From Acetoanaerobium noterae (GTDB taxonomy: Bacteria > Bacillota > Clostridia > Peptostreptococcales > Filifactoraceae), in the NCBI RefSeq assembly GCF_900168025.1, contig NZ_FUYN01000002.1:274343-338342 (forward strand): a stretch of 64,000 bases of DNA, given 5' to 3'. The notes beneath the pieces were generated by a model. That model was not told the DNA's origin and did no database searches. It saw only the letters and a program-made list of their open reading frames with translations. This document shows positions 27,719 through 37,484 of this stretch, piece after piece. Numbering within the stretch: position 1 is the stretch's first letter; each line of letters opens with the position of its first letter. The translations under genes and the position numbers were made by a program.

Positions 27719-28063
27719 ATGCAGGATAAAGCGAGAATAATACAAGAATATGTTCCGGGCAAGCAGATAACTATAGCTCACGTTATAGCAAATCCCAAAC
27801 CAGAGGTATATAAAAAATTAGGACTAGATGAGCATCAAAAAGGAGCTATAGGCATCCTTACCATAACTCCAGCCGAGGGAACGATAATAGCTGCTGATAT
27901 AGCAAGTAAGGCAGCATCAATAGATATTGGATTCATAGATAGATTCAGTGGAGCACTGCTGATCACAGGTGATGTAGCAAGTGTGGAATCAGCACTTAGT
28001 GAGATTATAAATGGTCTTTTTAATATTTTAAACTTTGCACCTACAACGATAACCAGAACGTAA
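27719..28063 (+). CDS. eutS: Microcompartment hexameric shell protein EutS (114 aa)
   Basis: Circularly permuted BMC-domain protein: [30 protein letters not shown] at the N-terminus, then [51 protein letters not shown], typical of EutS/PduU. It forms a facet hexamer of the Eut shell. First gene of the operon, behind the EutV-controlled leader, with GGCGGGAGGG before the ATG. Length is normal (~111-116). Confidence 0.96.
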   Translation: MQDKARIIQEYVPGKQITIAHVIANPKPEVYKKLGLDEHQKGAIGILTITPAEGTIIAADIASKAASIDIGFIDRFSGALLITGDVASVESALSEIINGLFNILNFAPTTITRT

Positions 28064-28088
28064 TTTATATGGGAAGGGTTGTTTAAAA

Positions 28089-28520
28089 TTGAAAAAAGTA
28101 ATGATAATAGGACGAAGCGGAAGTGGAAAGACAACGCTTATTCATAATATTTTATATGGAAAAAGCAACGCCAAAAAAACTCAATCAATAGAAAGACTAC
28201 ATAACTTAATCGATACTCCAGGAGAATATATAGAAAATCCTAGACTATATAGAGCTATTTTGCTTACTTCCTACGATGTTGACTCTGTAGTGCTCGTCAT
28301 AGATTCAGAAGAGGATTCATCTATTTTTCCACCTGAATTCGCAAGTGCTTTTAACAGAGAGGTAATTGGGGTAGTAACAAAGATAGACAAAAAGAAGGAT
28401 TTTTGTAGAGCCGTGGAATTTCTTGAAAAAGCAGGAGTTAAGAAAATCTACTATACAAGCTCAAAGGATCTTACGACAATTGAAGAGTTAAAAAACTACT
28501 TACTTGAAGAAGGGGTGTAA
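28089..28520 (+). CDS. eutP: EutP, small P-loop protein of ethanolamine utilisation (143 aa)
   Basis: Walker A GRSGSGKTTL near the N-terminus, DTPGEYIENPRLYRA as the G3-like segment and GVVTKIDKK as the G4-like motif. EutP/PduV is a Ras-like GTPase-fold protein; some EutP proteins have acetate-kinase activity, which could matter here because no ackA is in the operon. The start is TTG after GGGAAGGG. It lies 25 bases after eutS and three bases before eutV. Confidence 0.93.
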   Translation: MKKVMIIGRSGSGKTTLIHNILYGKSNAKKTQSIERLHNLIDTPGEYIENPRLYRAILLTSYDVDSVVLVIDSEEDSSIFPPEFASAFNREVIGVVTKIDKKKDFCRAVEFLEKAGVKKIYYTSSKDLTTIEELKNYLLEEGV

Positions 28521-28523
28521 CTC

Positions 28524-29126
28524 ATGAAAGAAAGTTCTGAAATGATATCCAAAAATATCCTCATCGCCGAAGATGAGCTTATTACCAGAATGGACATAGC
28601 AGAAATTATCAAGGAAGCACAGCACAATGTAGTGGGAGAAGCTTCAGATGGGTTTGACTGTATTGAGTTATGTAGAAAGCATAGACCAGATCTCGTAATC
28701 ATGGATATTAAGATGCCTATACTAGATGGGATAAAGGCTTCCAAGATAATTATGGAGGAAAATATCGCAGGTTGCATAGTTCTATTGACTGCTTATAACG
28801 ACAAGGAATACGTAGAAGAGGCAAAAAAAGTAGGGGTTATGAATTATCTTATAAAGCCTATTGATGAAAAATCTATAATCCCAGCTATTGAAGTAGCTCT
28901 TAGCAGAAATGAAGAGATGAGAGCTATGAAAAGTGAAGTAGAAAAACTGGAGAAAAAGCTAGAAGATAGAAAAATCATAGAAAAAGCGAAAGGCATAATA
29001 ATGCATAGAGAAAAAATCTCTGAAGAAGAAGCTTACTGTATGCTCAGAAATATGAGCATGAAAAAACGCTGTAGTCTAAGGACACTAGCAGAAATTATTG
29101 TAAAAACTGAGACAGTTGCAGTTTAA
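28524..29126 (+). CDS. eutV: ANTAR response regulator / antiterminator EutV (200 aa)
   Basis: Receiver domain (residues ~10-125) with acidic pocket AEDE, phospho-Asp in LVIMDIKMPILDG, LLTAYNDK and LIKPIDE. A coiled-coil linker (~130-150) and a C-terminal ANTAR domain follow: KKLEDRKIIEKAKGIIMHREKISEEEAYCMLRNMSM. Phosphorylated EutV binds paired hairpins in nascent RNA and prevents terminator formation. The site it should bind lies at 27602-27661. In Enterococcus and Listeria it is titrated by a B12-riboswitch RNA; no such RNA is visible here. Confidence 0.96.
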   Translation: MKESSEMISKNILIAEDELITRMDIAEIIKEAQHNVVGEASDGFDCIELCRKHRPDLVIMDIKMPILDGIKASKIIMEENIAGCIVLLTAYNDKEYVEEAKKVGVMNYLIKPIDEKSIIPAIEVALSRNEEMRAMKSEVEKLEKKLEDRKIIEKAKGIIMHREKISEEEAYCMLRNMSMKKRCSLRTLAEIIVKTETVAV

Positions 29127-29169
29127 CAGGCATATAGCTTCTATATTCGATGAAAAGAGATGATGAGAC

Positions 29170-30588
29170 TTGATAAGAAAATTATGCGAAAAATTCACGA
29201 CCCTTAACGAAAGCGATATACAGCTGCTTTACAATGTAAATGAATTTCTGCCTCTTATATCTCAGGTTACAAATGGAGATGTATTTATAGATTGTATGAC
29301 GAGAGAGCCTGATACAGCTATAGTTGTGGCTGAAGCGAAAAAGAAAAAATCATTATACAAGAAAAACGTAGTAGGCGAATTTGCTTTGAGAGAAAACGAG
29401 CCTGCTGTACTTAGAACTATGGATACGGGACTCACCACAAGAGAGCTAAAGGGTATAAGTCAGGAAAACATACCTATAGAGCAAAGTGTAACTGCTATTA
29501 AAAATGGCGACAAGGTAGTTGGAACCTTGATTGTGGAAAAAGATGCCACAAAGGATTTTGCGGAAAGAAGAAATATAGAAATTCTATCTGAGACAGCTCA
29601 GCAGCTTACTCAAGCTCTTATGTTTCACAATAGAGGAGAAGAGCACAAGATAGACTACATCACAAACTACGTAACTGATGGAATTATGATTTTTGATAAA
29701 GAGGGAGTAGTAATCTATGCCAATCCTATGGCTATATCCATTTATAAAAAGATAGGCTATAAGGATGACATCATAGGAATGCATTTTGACAATGTTGCCT
29801 TAGATGAAAAAACCTTTAAGGACGTCACTGAGACTACCTATATGGAAGTCCCTGAAATTCACATTGGGAAACTAAACTTAAATGTTCAGTACTCAGTATT
29901 AAAAAATAAGGATGATGACCAGCGCCTAGTGGTTCTTATTAGAGATATGACAGAGCTTAGAAATAGAGAAAAAGAGCTGATATTAAAATCAGTGGCAATA
30001 AGAGAAATTCACCATAGAGTAAAAAATAATCTTCAGACTATAGCCTCGCTTCTTAGGATGCAGTCTAGAAGAATCACCGATGACCAAGCAAAAAAAGCTT
30101 TCTCGGAGAGTATAAATAGAGTCCTAAGCATTGCTGTTACTCACGAGCTCTTAGCTCAAAATGGTGTGGATGACGTAGATATTAAGGATATTCTTACAAA
30201 TCTCGTTCAAAATACAATTTATTATAATTCCAAGCCCTCTACTAATATAAAAGTAGAAATTACTGGAGATAATTTTAGCATAGATTCAGATAAAGCTACA
30301 TCAATAGCTCTAGCTGTAAATGAGCTCGTTCAAAACTGTATGGAATACGCTTTCCCAAACAGAAAAGAAGGAAATATCAGAATACATATAGAAAAGGATG
30401 AGCTGTATTCGAAAATTATAGTAGCTGATGATGGCGTAGGATTTGACAAAACTGAAAGACCTGCAGGGTCTTTAGGGCTAAATATAGTAGAGGGATTAGT
30501 GGTTGAAAAGCTAGATGGAAGCTTTGGAATTTCATCTTCGCCTTTTGGAACTCAGGTTGAAATAGAAATAATCAATAAATGTAGATAA
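29170..30588 (+). CDS. eutW: Ethanolamine-sensing histidine kinase EutW (472 aa)
   Basis: N-terminal sensor region (residues ~1-150) beginning CEKFTTLNESDIQLLYNVNEFLPLISQVTNGDVFIDC, a PAS domain (~158-265, YVTDGIMIFDKEGVVIYANP), then HisKA_2 with REIHHRVKNNLQTIASLLRMQSRR and HATPase with ALAVNELVQNCMEYAF and DDGVGFD. No membrane helix, so it senses cytoplasmic ligand. EutW phosphorylates EutV on ethanolamine. The start is TTG; no good ATG is near. 43 bases after eutV. Confidence 0.95.
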   Translation: MIRKLCEKFTTLNESDIQLLYNVNEFLPLISQVTNGDVFIDCMTREPDTAIVVAEAKKKKSLYKKNVVGEFALRENEPAVLRTMDTGLTTRELKGISQENIPIEQSVTAIKNGDKVVGTLIVEKDATKDFAERRNIEILSETAQQLTQALMFHNRGEEHKIDYITNYVTDGIMIFDKEGVVIYANPMAISIYKKIGYKDDIIGMHFDNVALDEKTFKDVTETTYMEVPEIHIGKLNLNVQYSVLKNKDDDQRLVVLIRDMTELRNREKELILKSVAIREIHHRVKNNLQTIASLLRMQSRRITDDQAKKAFSESINRVLSIAVTHELLAQNGVDDVDIKDILTNLVQNTIYYNSKPSTNIKVEITGDNFSIDSDKATSIALAVNELVQNCMEYAFPNRKEGNIRIHIEKDELYSKIIVADDGVGFDKTERPAGSLGLNIVEGLVVEKLDGSFGISSSPFGTQVEIEIINKCR

Positions 30589-30606
30589 TAAAGCAGGAGG
30601 GGAGTT

Positions 30607-32052
30607 ATGAAGGAGACCTTAATCAGTGTGGGAATAGATGTAGGGACTACGACTACTCAGGTGATTTTTTCTAATATAACCATAGAAAATATGTCATCAG
30701 GAGCTAGAGTACCTGAATTCAAAATTGTAGGAAAAGAAATTTTCTACAAAGGCAAGATTCATTTCACTCCTCTTCGCTCAAATACAGAAATAGATGAAAC
30801 GGCTTTAAAGGAAATAATAGAAAGAGAATATAAAATCGCTGGAATAAATCCAGATGATATAGATAGTGGAGCAGTAATAATAACTGGAGAAACTGCTAGA
30901 AAAGAAAATGCTCAAAATATAAGCAAGGTGCTTTCTGGATATGCAGGAGAGTTTGTAGTTGCAACGGCAGGGCCTGATTTAGAAGGAATAATAGCTGGAA
31001 AAGGCTCAGGAGCAGCAAAGCTATCCTATGAAAACAACGATATAGTTGCGAATTTCGATATAGGAGGAGGCACTACAAATATAGCTGTGTTTAGCCAAGG
31101 GGAGCCTATTGATACTACTTGCCTAGATTTAGGAGGAAGACTGCTTAGATTTGATAAATCTGGACTTGTAGAGTACATAAGTCCAAAGCTTGCTGATATT
31201 TGCAAAGAAATAAATGTCAGCCTAGAAAAAGGCAAAAGATATTCAGATGAAGTAATTAGAAAGATATGCAGATACATGGCTGAAATTTTACTCGAAGTTT
31301 CAGGAGTTAGGCCTAGTTCGAGACTACTTGAGCTCACCTTAAGTCCAAAGAGCACGGCTCTCAGACTGGATTACAAGATAGATAGAGTGAGCTTTACAGG
31401 TGGAGTTGCAGATTACATTTACAACAACCAATCCGAAAAAGATTTATATAAATTTGGAGATATTGGAATCCTGCTTGGCTATGAGATAAAAGCTATTTTA
31501 AATGAGTTTGCTTCAAAGGTAATAATGCCTGAGGAAACTATAATGGCTACAGTAGTTGGAGCAGGCACACAGACTATGGACATAAGCGGCAGTACAATAA
31601 GCTATTCACAATCAGCAGCATTGCCGCTAAAAAATATACCTATCATAGAAATCACTGAAAAGGAGGAGAGAGTAAACGAGGAAGAACTGGAAAAGACTAT
31701 CATGGCAAAACTGCAATGGTACTGTCTTGAGACACAAAAACAAAAAGTGGCACTTTTTCTCAAAGGCGAGAGGAATGTGAGTTTCGAAAAGGTGACTTCA
31801 CTTTCAAAAGTAATTGCCAAGGTTTGGGAGGAATTTTATCCTCATGGCGAAGAAGTGATAGTGGTCATCGAAAATGACATGGCAAAGGTGCTTGGTCAAT
31901 CCATATCTAGAAAGCTTAGTAACAAACAGCGTGAGGTAGTATGTATAGATGGAATCAAAGTTTCCAGCGGAGATTACATAGATATAGGTAAGCCCATTGG
32001 AAATGGTTCTGTACTACCCGTTGTTATAAAAACCTTAGTTTTTAACTATTAA
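30607..32052 (+). CDS. eutA: Ethanolamine ammonia-lyase reactivating factor EutA (481 aa)
   Basis: Actin/Hsp70-like ATPase fold: [16 protein letters not shown] (phosphate 1), [13 protein letters not shown] (phosphate 2) and [12 protein letters not shown]. It exchanges inactivated cobalamin in EutBC for fresh adenosylcobalamin. Length and start (GGAGGGG before ATG) are normal. It precedes eutB by six bases. Confidence 0.96.
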   Translation: MKETLISVGIDVGTTTTQVIFSNITIENMSSGARVPEFKIVGKEIFYKGKIHFTPLRSNTEIDETALKEIIEREYKIAGINPDDIDSGAVIITGETARKENAQNISKVLSGYAGEFVVATAGPDLEGIIAGKGSGAAKLSYENNDIVANFDIGGGTTNIAVFSQGEPIDTTCLDLGGRLLRFDKSGLVEYISPKLADICKEINVSLEKGKRYSDEVIRKICRYMAEILLEVSGVRPSSRLLELTLSPKSTALRLDYKIDRVSFTGGVADYIYNNQSEKDLYKFGDIGILLGYEIKAILNEFASKVIMPEETIMATVVGAGTQTMDISGSTISYSQSAALPLKNIPIIEITEKEERVNEEELEKTIMAKLQWYCLETQKQKVALFLKGERNVSFEKVTSLSKVIAKVWEEFYPHGEEVIVVIENDMAKVLGQSISRKLSNKQREVVCIDGIKVSSGDYIDIGKPIGNGSVLPVVIKTLVFNY

Positions 32053-32067
32053 TGAGAGGTGAAAAGC

Positions 32068-33435
32068 ATGAGATTAAAAACCAAGCTGTTTGGAAGCGTA
32101 TATCAGTTTGCCTCTATCAAAGAGCTTCTGGCTAAAGCTAATGAAGAAAAGTCAGGCGACGTTCTGGCAGGAGTAGCTGCAGCAGACCATCTTGAGAGAG
32201 TAGCAGCAAAAGAAGTACTTTCCAATCTTCTGGTGTCTGACATCAGAAATAATCCTGTGGTTCCTTATGAAGAGGACGAGGTTACGAGAATTATCCAAGA
32301 TGATGTAAATGAAAGCATTTACAAGGAAATCCAAAACTGGACGATTAGCGAGCTTAGAGAGTGGATCCTCGATAACAACACTACAGGAGAGCAGATAAAG
32401 CGAATCAGCAAGGGCTTAACAAGCGAAGTTGTAGCAGCTGTAGCAAAGCTTATGTCAAATATGGACCTCGTTTTAGGAGCTAAAAAAATAAGAGTAAGTG
32501 CACACTGTAACACCACTATAGGACTTCCAGGCACATTATCAATTAGGCTTCAGCCTAACCACACTACGGACAACCTAGATGGGATAGCAATCTCTACTTA
32601 TGAGGGCTTGAGCTATGGAGCTGGGGATGCGGTTATAGGTCTAAATCCAGTTGACGACACTGTGGATAATGTATCGAGAATACTCAATCTCTTTAATGAT
32701 ATAAAAAATAAATGGGAAATTCCAACTCAAATATGTGTTTTGGCCCATGTTACTACTGTTATGGAAAGTGTAAAAAAAGGTGCGCCTACTGACCTTATCT
32801 TCCAAAGTATAGCAGGATCTCAAAAGGGAAATGAAGCTTTTGGAATCACAGCAGATATGCTTCAAGAAGCAAGAGAATTGGCGCTTAAATATGGAACTGC
32901 ATCAGGTGAAAATGTGATGTATTTTGAAACAGGTCAAGGCTCTGAGCTTTCATCTGAAGCTCATCATGGAGCAGACCAGGTTACTATGGAAGCTAGATGC
33001 TACGGACTTGCTAAAAGATTTAAGCCATTTTTAGTAAATACAGTTGTTGGATTTATAGGCCCTGAATACCTTTATGACAGTAAGCAGGTTACTAGAGCTG
33101 GACTTGAGGACCATTTCATGGGCAAGCTTACAGGAATATCAATGGGAGTAGACGCTTGCTATACAAATCACATGAAAGCAGATCAAAACGATATTGAAAA
33201 TCTTTCTGTGCTTTTGACAGCTGCAGGCTGTAACTATTTCATGGGAATACCTGCTGGCGATGATATCATGCTGAATTATCAGTGTACAGGTTACCATGAA
33301 GCTCCTAGTCTTAGAGAACTTTTCGATCTTTCTCCTACAAAGGAATTCGCAGCATGGATGGAAAAGATGGGAATCACTGAAAATGGAAAACTCAGCAGTA
33401 GAGCTGGGGATGCTTCGATATTCTTGAAAAAATAG
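32068..33435 (+). CDS. eutB: Ethanolamine ammonia-lyase large subunit EutB (455 aa)
   Basis: TIM-barrel subunit with the active site; with EutC it converts ethanolamine to acetaldehyde and ammonia using adenosylcobalamin. Family blocks include GDVLAGVAAADHLERVAAKEVLSNLLVSDI, GLPGTLSIRLQPNHTTDN, MYFETGQGSELSSEAHHGADQVTMEARCY and AAGCNYFMGIPAGDDIMLNYQ. A GTG at 32059 is in frame, but the ATG at 32068 after GAGAGGTG is better placed. It ends 11 bases before eutC. Confidence 0.97.
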   Translation: MRLKTKLFGSVYQFASIKELLAKANEEKSGDVLAGVAAADHLERVAAKEVLSNLLVSDIRNNPVVPYEEDEVTRIIQDDVNESIYKEIQNWTISELREWILDNNTTGEQIKRISKGLTSEVVAAVAKLMSNMDLVLGAKKIRVSAHCNTTIGLPGTLSIRLQPNHTTDNLDGIAISTYEGLSYGAGDAVIGLNPVDDTVDNVSRILNLFNDIKNKWEIPTQICVLAHVTTVMESVKKGAPTDLIFQSIAGSQKGNEAFGITADMLQEARELALKYGTASGENVMYFETGQGSELSSEAHHGADQVTMEARCYGLAKRFKPFLVNTVVGFIGPEYLYDSKQVTRAGLEDHFMGKLTGISMGVDACYTNHMKADQNDIENLSVLLTAAGCNYFMGIPAGDDIMLNYQCTGYHEAPSLRELFDLSPTKEFAAWMEKMGITENGKLSSRAGDASIFLKK

Positions 33436-33446
33436 GAGGTGGAACT

Positions 33447-34331
33447 ATGATTTCAGAAAAAGATTTAAAATGCTTGATTGAAAAGGTTATGACTGAATAT
33501 GCAAAGGAAAATTCTAACCTGAATGATATGTCTTCTGCTTCTCCAAAGATAGAAGATAATATAGACGATGCAGATATTAAGGATATAACAGCAAAGCCTA
33601 TACAAGAGATATTTTATGTACCAAACCCAGAAAACAAAGAAGAATATATGAAATTAAAAGCAAAGACTCCTGCTAGAGTTGGAGTTTGGAGAGCGGGATG
33701 TAGATACACAACAGAGACCATGCTCAGATTTAGAGCTGACCATGCTGTGGCTATGGATGCAGTGTTTAATGATGTTCCAGATGATTTTCCAGCAGAGCTT
33801 GGATTGTTTTCTGTAAAAACCAAATGCAAGGATAAGGATGAATATCTTACAAGACCTGATTTAGGCAGAGTATTTGATGAAGAAAATATAAATATCATCA
33901 AAGAAAAATGCAAGAAAAATCCTAAGGTTCAGGTTTATGTATCAGATGGACTGAGCTCTACAGCTATAGAAGCCAATGTGAAGAACACTCTTCCAGCTAT
34001 TATGGCAGGGCTTAAAGATTACGGAATAGATGTAGGAACTCCATTCTTTGTAAAATACGGCAGAGTAGGAGCTATGGATGCTATCTCTGAGGCAGTAGGA
34101 GCAGAATTAACCTGCGTGCTTATAGGAGAAAGACCTGGTCTTGCAACAGGAGAAAGTATGAGCTGCTATATGACCTATAAAGCATACCCAGGTATACCAG
34201 AGGCAAAGAGAACAGTAGTTTCAAATATTCATAAAAGTGGAACACCATCTTCTGAGGCTGGAGCGCATATAGCTGATATTTTGAAAAAAATATTAGAAAA
34301 CAAAGCCAGTGGTGTAGATTTAAAATTGTAA
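33447..34331 (+). CDS. eutC: Ethanolamine ammonia-lyase small subunit EutC (294 aa)
   Basis: Residues 1-20 are an amphipathic helix (MISEKDLKCLIEKVM...) followed by an acidic, Ser/Asn-rich linker to ~50, the pattern of a microcompartment encapsulation peptide. The catalytic domain follows with RVGVWRAGCRYTTETMLRFRADHA, VYVSDGLSSTAIEANV and GRVGAMDAISEAVGAELTCVLIGERPGLATGESMSCYM. Binds the adenosylcobalamin interface with EutB. AGGAGGTGG precedes the ATG. Confidence 0.97.
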   Translation: MISEKDLKCLIEKVMTEYAKENSNLNDMSSASPKIEDNIDDADIKDITAKPIQEIFYVPNPENKEEYMKLKAKTPARVGVWRAGCRYTTETMLRFRADHAVAMDAVFNDVPDDFPAELGLFSVKTKCKDKDEYLTRPDLGRVFDEENINIIKEKCKKNPKVQVYVSDGLSSTAIEANVKNTLPAIMAGLKDYGIDVGTPFFVKYGRVGAMDAISEAVGAELTCVLIGERPGLATGESMSCYMTYKAYPGIPEAKRTVVSNIHKSGTPSSEAGAHIADILKKILENKASGVDLKL

Positions 34332-34346
34332 AAGGAGGCTAAGACC

Positions 34347-35000
34347 ATGAAAAATGATGCTCTAAAGACGACTATACTGAGCATGAAAGTTATATCAAAT
34401 GTAGATGAATCAATGGTAAGAGAATTCACTCTTCCTCAGGGGCATAAAAGTATAGGTATGTTTACAGCTGACTGCGACGATGTGTCTTATACTGCTTTGG
34501 ATGAAGCTACTAAAAAAGCTGATGTAAAGGTAGTGTATGCAAAATCATTCTATGGAGGGGCTGCAAATGCCAACACTAAGCTAGCTGGTGAAGTAATAGG
34601 AATAATTTCAGGTCCTAACCCAGCTGAAGTAAAAAGCGGACTTAATGCCATAGTGGATTTTATAGAAAGTGGAGTATCCTTCACAAGTGCAAATGACGAT
34701 GATTCCATAGCTTATTATGCTTATTGCATATCAAGAACAGGAAGCTATCTTTCTGAAGTGGCAGGGATACAAGAAGGCGAAGCAATAGCTTACCTTATTG
34801 CACCACCACTTGAGGCTATGTACGCTCTTGATGCAGCGCTAAAGGCTGCAGATGTAAGAATGGCTGCCTTTTATGGACCGCCATCTGAAACTAACTTTGG
34901 AGGAGGACTGTTAACTGGAAGCCAATCTGCTTGTAAAGCTGCTTGTGATGCTTTTGCAGAGGCTGTGAAGTTTGTAGCTGAGAATCCTACAAAGTTCTAA
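34347..35000 (+). CDS. eutL: Trimeric tandem-BMC shell protein EutL (217 aa)
   Basis: Two circularly permuted BMC domains in tandem, with EutL blocks SVDVDMVREF-like (here NVDESMVREFTLPQGHKSIGMFTADCDD), AKSFYGGAANANTKLAGEVIGIISGPNPAEVKSGL and PPSETNFGGGLLTGSQSACKAACDAF. EutL trimers have a gated central pore, thought to pass larger cofactors. Normal length. Confidence 0.96.
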   Translation: MKNDALKTTILSMKVISNVDESMVREFTLPQGHKSIGMFTADCDDVSYTALDEATKKADVKVVYAKSFYGGAANANTKLAGEVIGIISGPNPAEVKSGLNAIVDFIESGVSFTSANDDDSIAYYAYCISRTGSYLSEVAGIQEGEAIAYLIAPPLEAMYALDAALKAADVRMAAFYGPPSETNFGGGLLTGSQSACKAACDAFAEAVKFVAENPTKF

Positions 35001-35025
35001 TAAGAACTTAAGGCGGTGAAGGCCC

Positions 35026-35607
35026 ATGAAAAATAAAGCCTTAGGACTGATAGAAACCTATGGATATATAGGAGCCATAGAAGCTGCGGATACAGCAGTA
35101 AAAGCAGCCTATGTAGAGCTGAGCGCAGTTGAAAAGGTCAAAGGAGGCCTAGTGACTGTTCAGCTTCTAGGAGATGTAGGTGCGGTAAAGGCTGCAGTTG
35201 ATGCAGGAGTCCAAAAGTGCAAGGCTCTGGGAGTCTATGTATCTTCTCATGTAATAGCTCGACCAGACAGTGAGCTTTACAAAATAGTTCCTAAGCTGAA
35301 CTCTGAGGAAACTGACAAGCCAAAAGAGATAATAGCTTTTGAGGATGAAAATGCCAAAGAAGATGAAAAAATCGAAAAAGCCGATAAGATTGAAAAAGAT
35401 GAGAAGGCTGACAAGCTTGAAACTTCAGAACCAGAATTTAAGCTTCCTAAGCATTTTTACACAATGAAGGTGGTACTGCTTAGAAACTATGTTAGAAAGC
35501 TGGATAATTTTCCAATACCTAATAAAAAAATCAAATTTGCTAATAAGCAACAGCTGATTGACGGATTGATAGAATATTATAAAACCAAACCTATGACAAA
35601 AGAATAG
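35026..35607 (+). CDS. EutK-like shell protein: BMC domain with C-terminal extra domain (193 aa)
   Basis: Residues 1-88 are a canonical BMC domain ([50 protein letters not shown]). Residues ~105-140 are a charged linker made of repeated Glu/Lys/Asp/Ala words (EKADK, EKDEK). Residues ~143-193 form a small basic helical domain with MKVVLLRNYVRKL, FPIPNKKIKFANKQQLIDGLIEYY. The plan resembles EutK of enterics, whose C-terminal domain is a nucleic-acid-binding-like winged helix, but this tail looks different. Named EutK-like by architecture only. Confidence 0.8.
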   Translation: MKNKALGLIETYGYIGAIEAADTAVKAAYVELSAVEKVKGGLVTVQLLGDVGAVKAAVDAGVQKCKALGVYVSSHVIARPDSELYKIVPKLNSEETDKPKEIIAFEDENAKEDEKIEKADKIEKDEKADKLETSEPEFKLPKHFYTMKVVLLRNYVRKLDNFPIPNKKIKFANKQQLIDGLIEYYKTKPMTKE

Positions 35608-35635
35608 TAATTGCTAAAGAGAGGAGGACAATCAT

Positions 35636-37120
35636 TTGGAATATGAAATGGACAAGGATTTACGTTCTTTGCAGATTGTAAGAGACCTCGTAAAAAAAGC
35701 AAAAATCGCTCAAAAGATGTTTCGTGAATATGATCAGATTCATGTGGATTTCATAGTGGATGAGCTTGCAAAAGCAGCTGAAAAAAATTCAGTGAAATTA
35801 GCAGAAATGGCAGTATCTGAAACTGGCTATGGAAACGTAAAGGATAAAACTACAAAAAATGTTTTCGCCAGCAGAATACTACATGAATACATCAAAAATA
35901 TGAAGACCATAGGCGTGATTCATGAAGATGAGCAGCATGGTATTGTGGAAATAGGTGTGCCTTTTGGAGTAATTGCAGGACTCGTGCCATCCACTAATCC
36001 AACCTCTACAGCTATATACAAGGCTTTGATATCGCTAAAAGCAGGAAATGCCATTATTTTTAGCCCACATCCAGCAGCGCTTTGCTGCATTATGGAGGTG
36101 GTAGATATTTTAAGAGAGACTCTTAAGAAAAATGGATTTCCTGAGGATTTGATATCCTGTATATCTGTTCCGACTATGGAGGCGACAGATGCACTTATGA
36201 AGCATCAGGATGTATCTCTTATACTCGCTACAGGAGGCTCAGCAATGGTAAGAGCAGCGTACAGCTCAGGAACTCCAGCACTTGGAGTAGGTCCTGGAAA
36301 CGTACCTGCCTTTATTGAAAAAACTGCTGATATCAAAATGGCTGTTAGCAGAATAATAGCTGGAAAAATCTTTGACAACGGCGTGATATGTGCTTCAGAG
36401 CAAGCCGTAGTAGTTGAAAGAGAAATTTACAAGGAAGTTAAGAAAGAATTTATAAATCAAGGCTGTTACTTTGTAAATGAAGAAGAAAAGCTCAAAATGG
36501 AAAAAATAATAGATACGCCATATGGAAGTCTGAATGCAAAGATAGTAGGTAAAACTGCAAGCCAGCTCGCAGATATGGCAAAAATAGAAGTGCCAGAGGA
36601 TACAAAAATAATAATTGCTGAAGAAACTGGAGTAGGAAAGGGTTATCCATTTTCTAGAGAAAAGCTATCGCCTATCCTTGCTTTTTATGTAGAGGATGAT
36701 TGGAAAAAAGGCTGTGATAAGTGCATAGAGCTACTTGATTATGGAGGAATGGGACATACTCTTGGAATCCATTCAAACGACAAGGATATAATCATGGAGT
36801 TTGCACTTAGAAAGCCAGCATCTAGAATAATTGTAAACTCTCCTACTACTCACGGAGCAATAGGAGCAACCACTAACCTTGCGCCAGCTCTTACCCTAGG
36901 ATGCGGTGCTGTAGGAGGAAGTGCTACCTCAGACAATGTGAGCCCTATGAACTTAATAAATATAAGGCGCCTAGCATATGGCAAAAGTGAAGCAGAGGAT
37001 CTAAAGCCAAGAGAGCTTGTTAATAGCTCATGCCAGACACCAAATATAAGCCAAATAAATGATACTGAAAAGCTTGTTAAGACAGTTGTGGATTTGTTGA
37101 TGAAACAGCTTAGTCACTAA
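35636..37120 (+). CDS. eutE: CoA-acylating acetaldehyde dehydrogenase EutE (494 aa)
   Basis: Converts acetaldehyde, NAD+ and CoA to acetyl-CoA in the compartment lumen. Aldehyde dehydrogenase fold with [56 protein letters not shown] and the catalytic Cys in [17 protein letters not shown]. The N-terminal ~20 residues may serve in encapsulation. TTG at 35636 lies eight bases after AGGAGG; ATG at 35648 is an alternative. Confidence 0.96.
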   Translation: MEYEMDKDLRSLQIVRDLVKKAKIAQKMFREYDQIHVDFIVDELAKAAEKNSVKLAEMAVSETGYGNVKDKTTKNVFASRILHEYIKNMKTIGVIHEDEQHGIVEIGVPFGVIAGLVPSTNPTSTAIYKALISLKAGNAIIFSPHPAALCCIMEVVDILRETLKKNGFPEDLISCISVPTMEATDALMKHQDVSLILATGGSAMVRAAYSSGTPALGVGPGNVPAFIEKTADIKMAVSRIIAGKIFDNGVICASEQAVVVEREIYKEVKKEFINQGCYFVNEEEKLKMEKIIDTPYGSLNAKIVGKTASQLADMAKIEVPEDTKIIIAEETGVGKGYPFSREKLSPILAFYVEDDWKKGCDKCIELLDYGGMGHTLGIHSNDKDIIMEFALRKPASRIIVNSPTTHGAIGATTNLAPALTLGCGAVGGSATSDNVSPMNLINIRRLAYGKSEAEDLKPRELVNSSCQTPNISQINDTEKLVKTVVDLLMKQLSH

Positions 37121-37153
37121 TTTTATATTTAAATTGATGAGGAGGAAATTAAA

Positions 37154-37447
37154 ATGGCAAACGCTAACGCATTAGGAATGATAGAAACTAAAGGTCTTAT
37201 TGGAGCAATAGAGGCAGCAGATGCAATGGTAAAAGCAGCTAACGTTACCTTGGTAGGAAAAGAGCTTGTTGGTGGAGGACTAGTTACAGTTATGGTAAGA
37301 GGAGATGTAGGAGCTGTAAAGGCAGCTACAGATGCAGGAGCAGCAGCGGCTGATAGAGTAGGAGAGCTACTATCAGTACACGTAATACCAAGACCACATA
37401 TGGAAGTAGAGTCTATCCTTCCTCAGACTAAACCTCAAGCTGAATAG
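37154..37447 (+). CDS. eutM: Major hexameric shell protein EutM (97 aa)
   Basis: Classical single BMC domain: [57 protein letters not shown] and SVHVIPRPH. It tiles the facets of the shell; strong GAGGAGG and codon use fit high expression. Similar to the N-terminal half of the EutK-like gene upstream, which may derive from it. Confidence 0.97.
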   Translation: MANANALGMIETKGLIGAIEAADAMVKAANVTLVGKELVGGGLVTVMVRGDVGAVKAATDAGAAAADRVGELLSVHVIPRPHMEVESILPQTKPQAE

Positions 37448-37484
37448 CTTTTAATAAGGTAAGCCTAAAGGGAGGTGTGGATTT

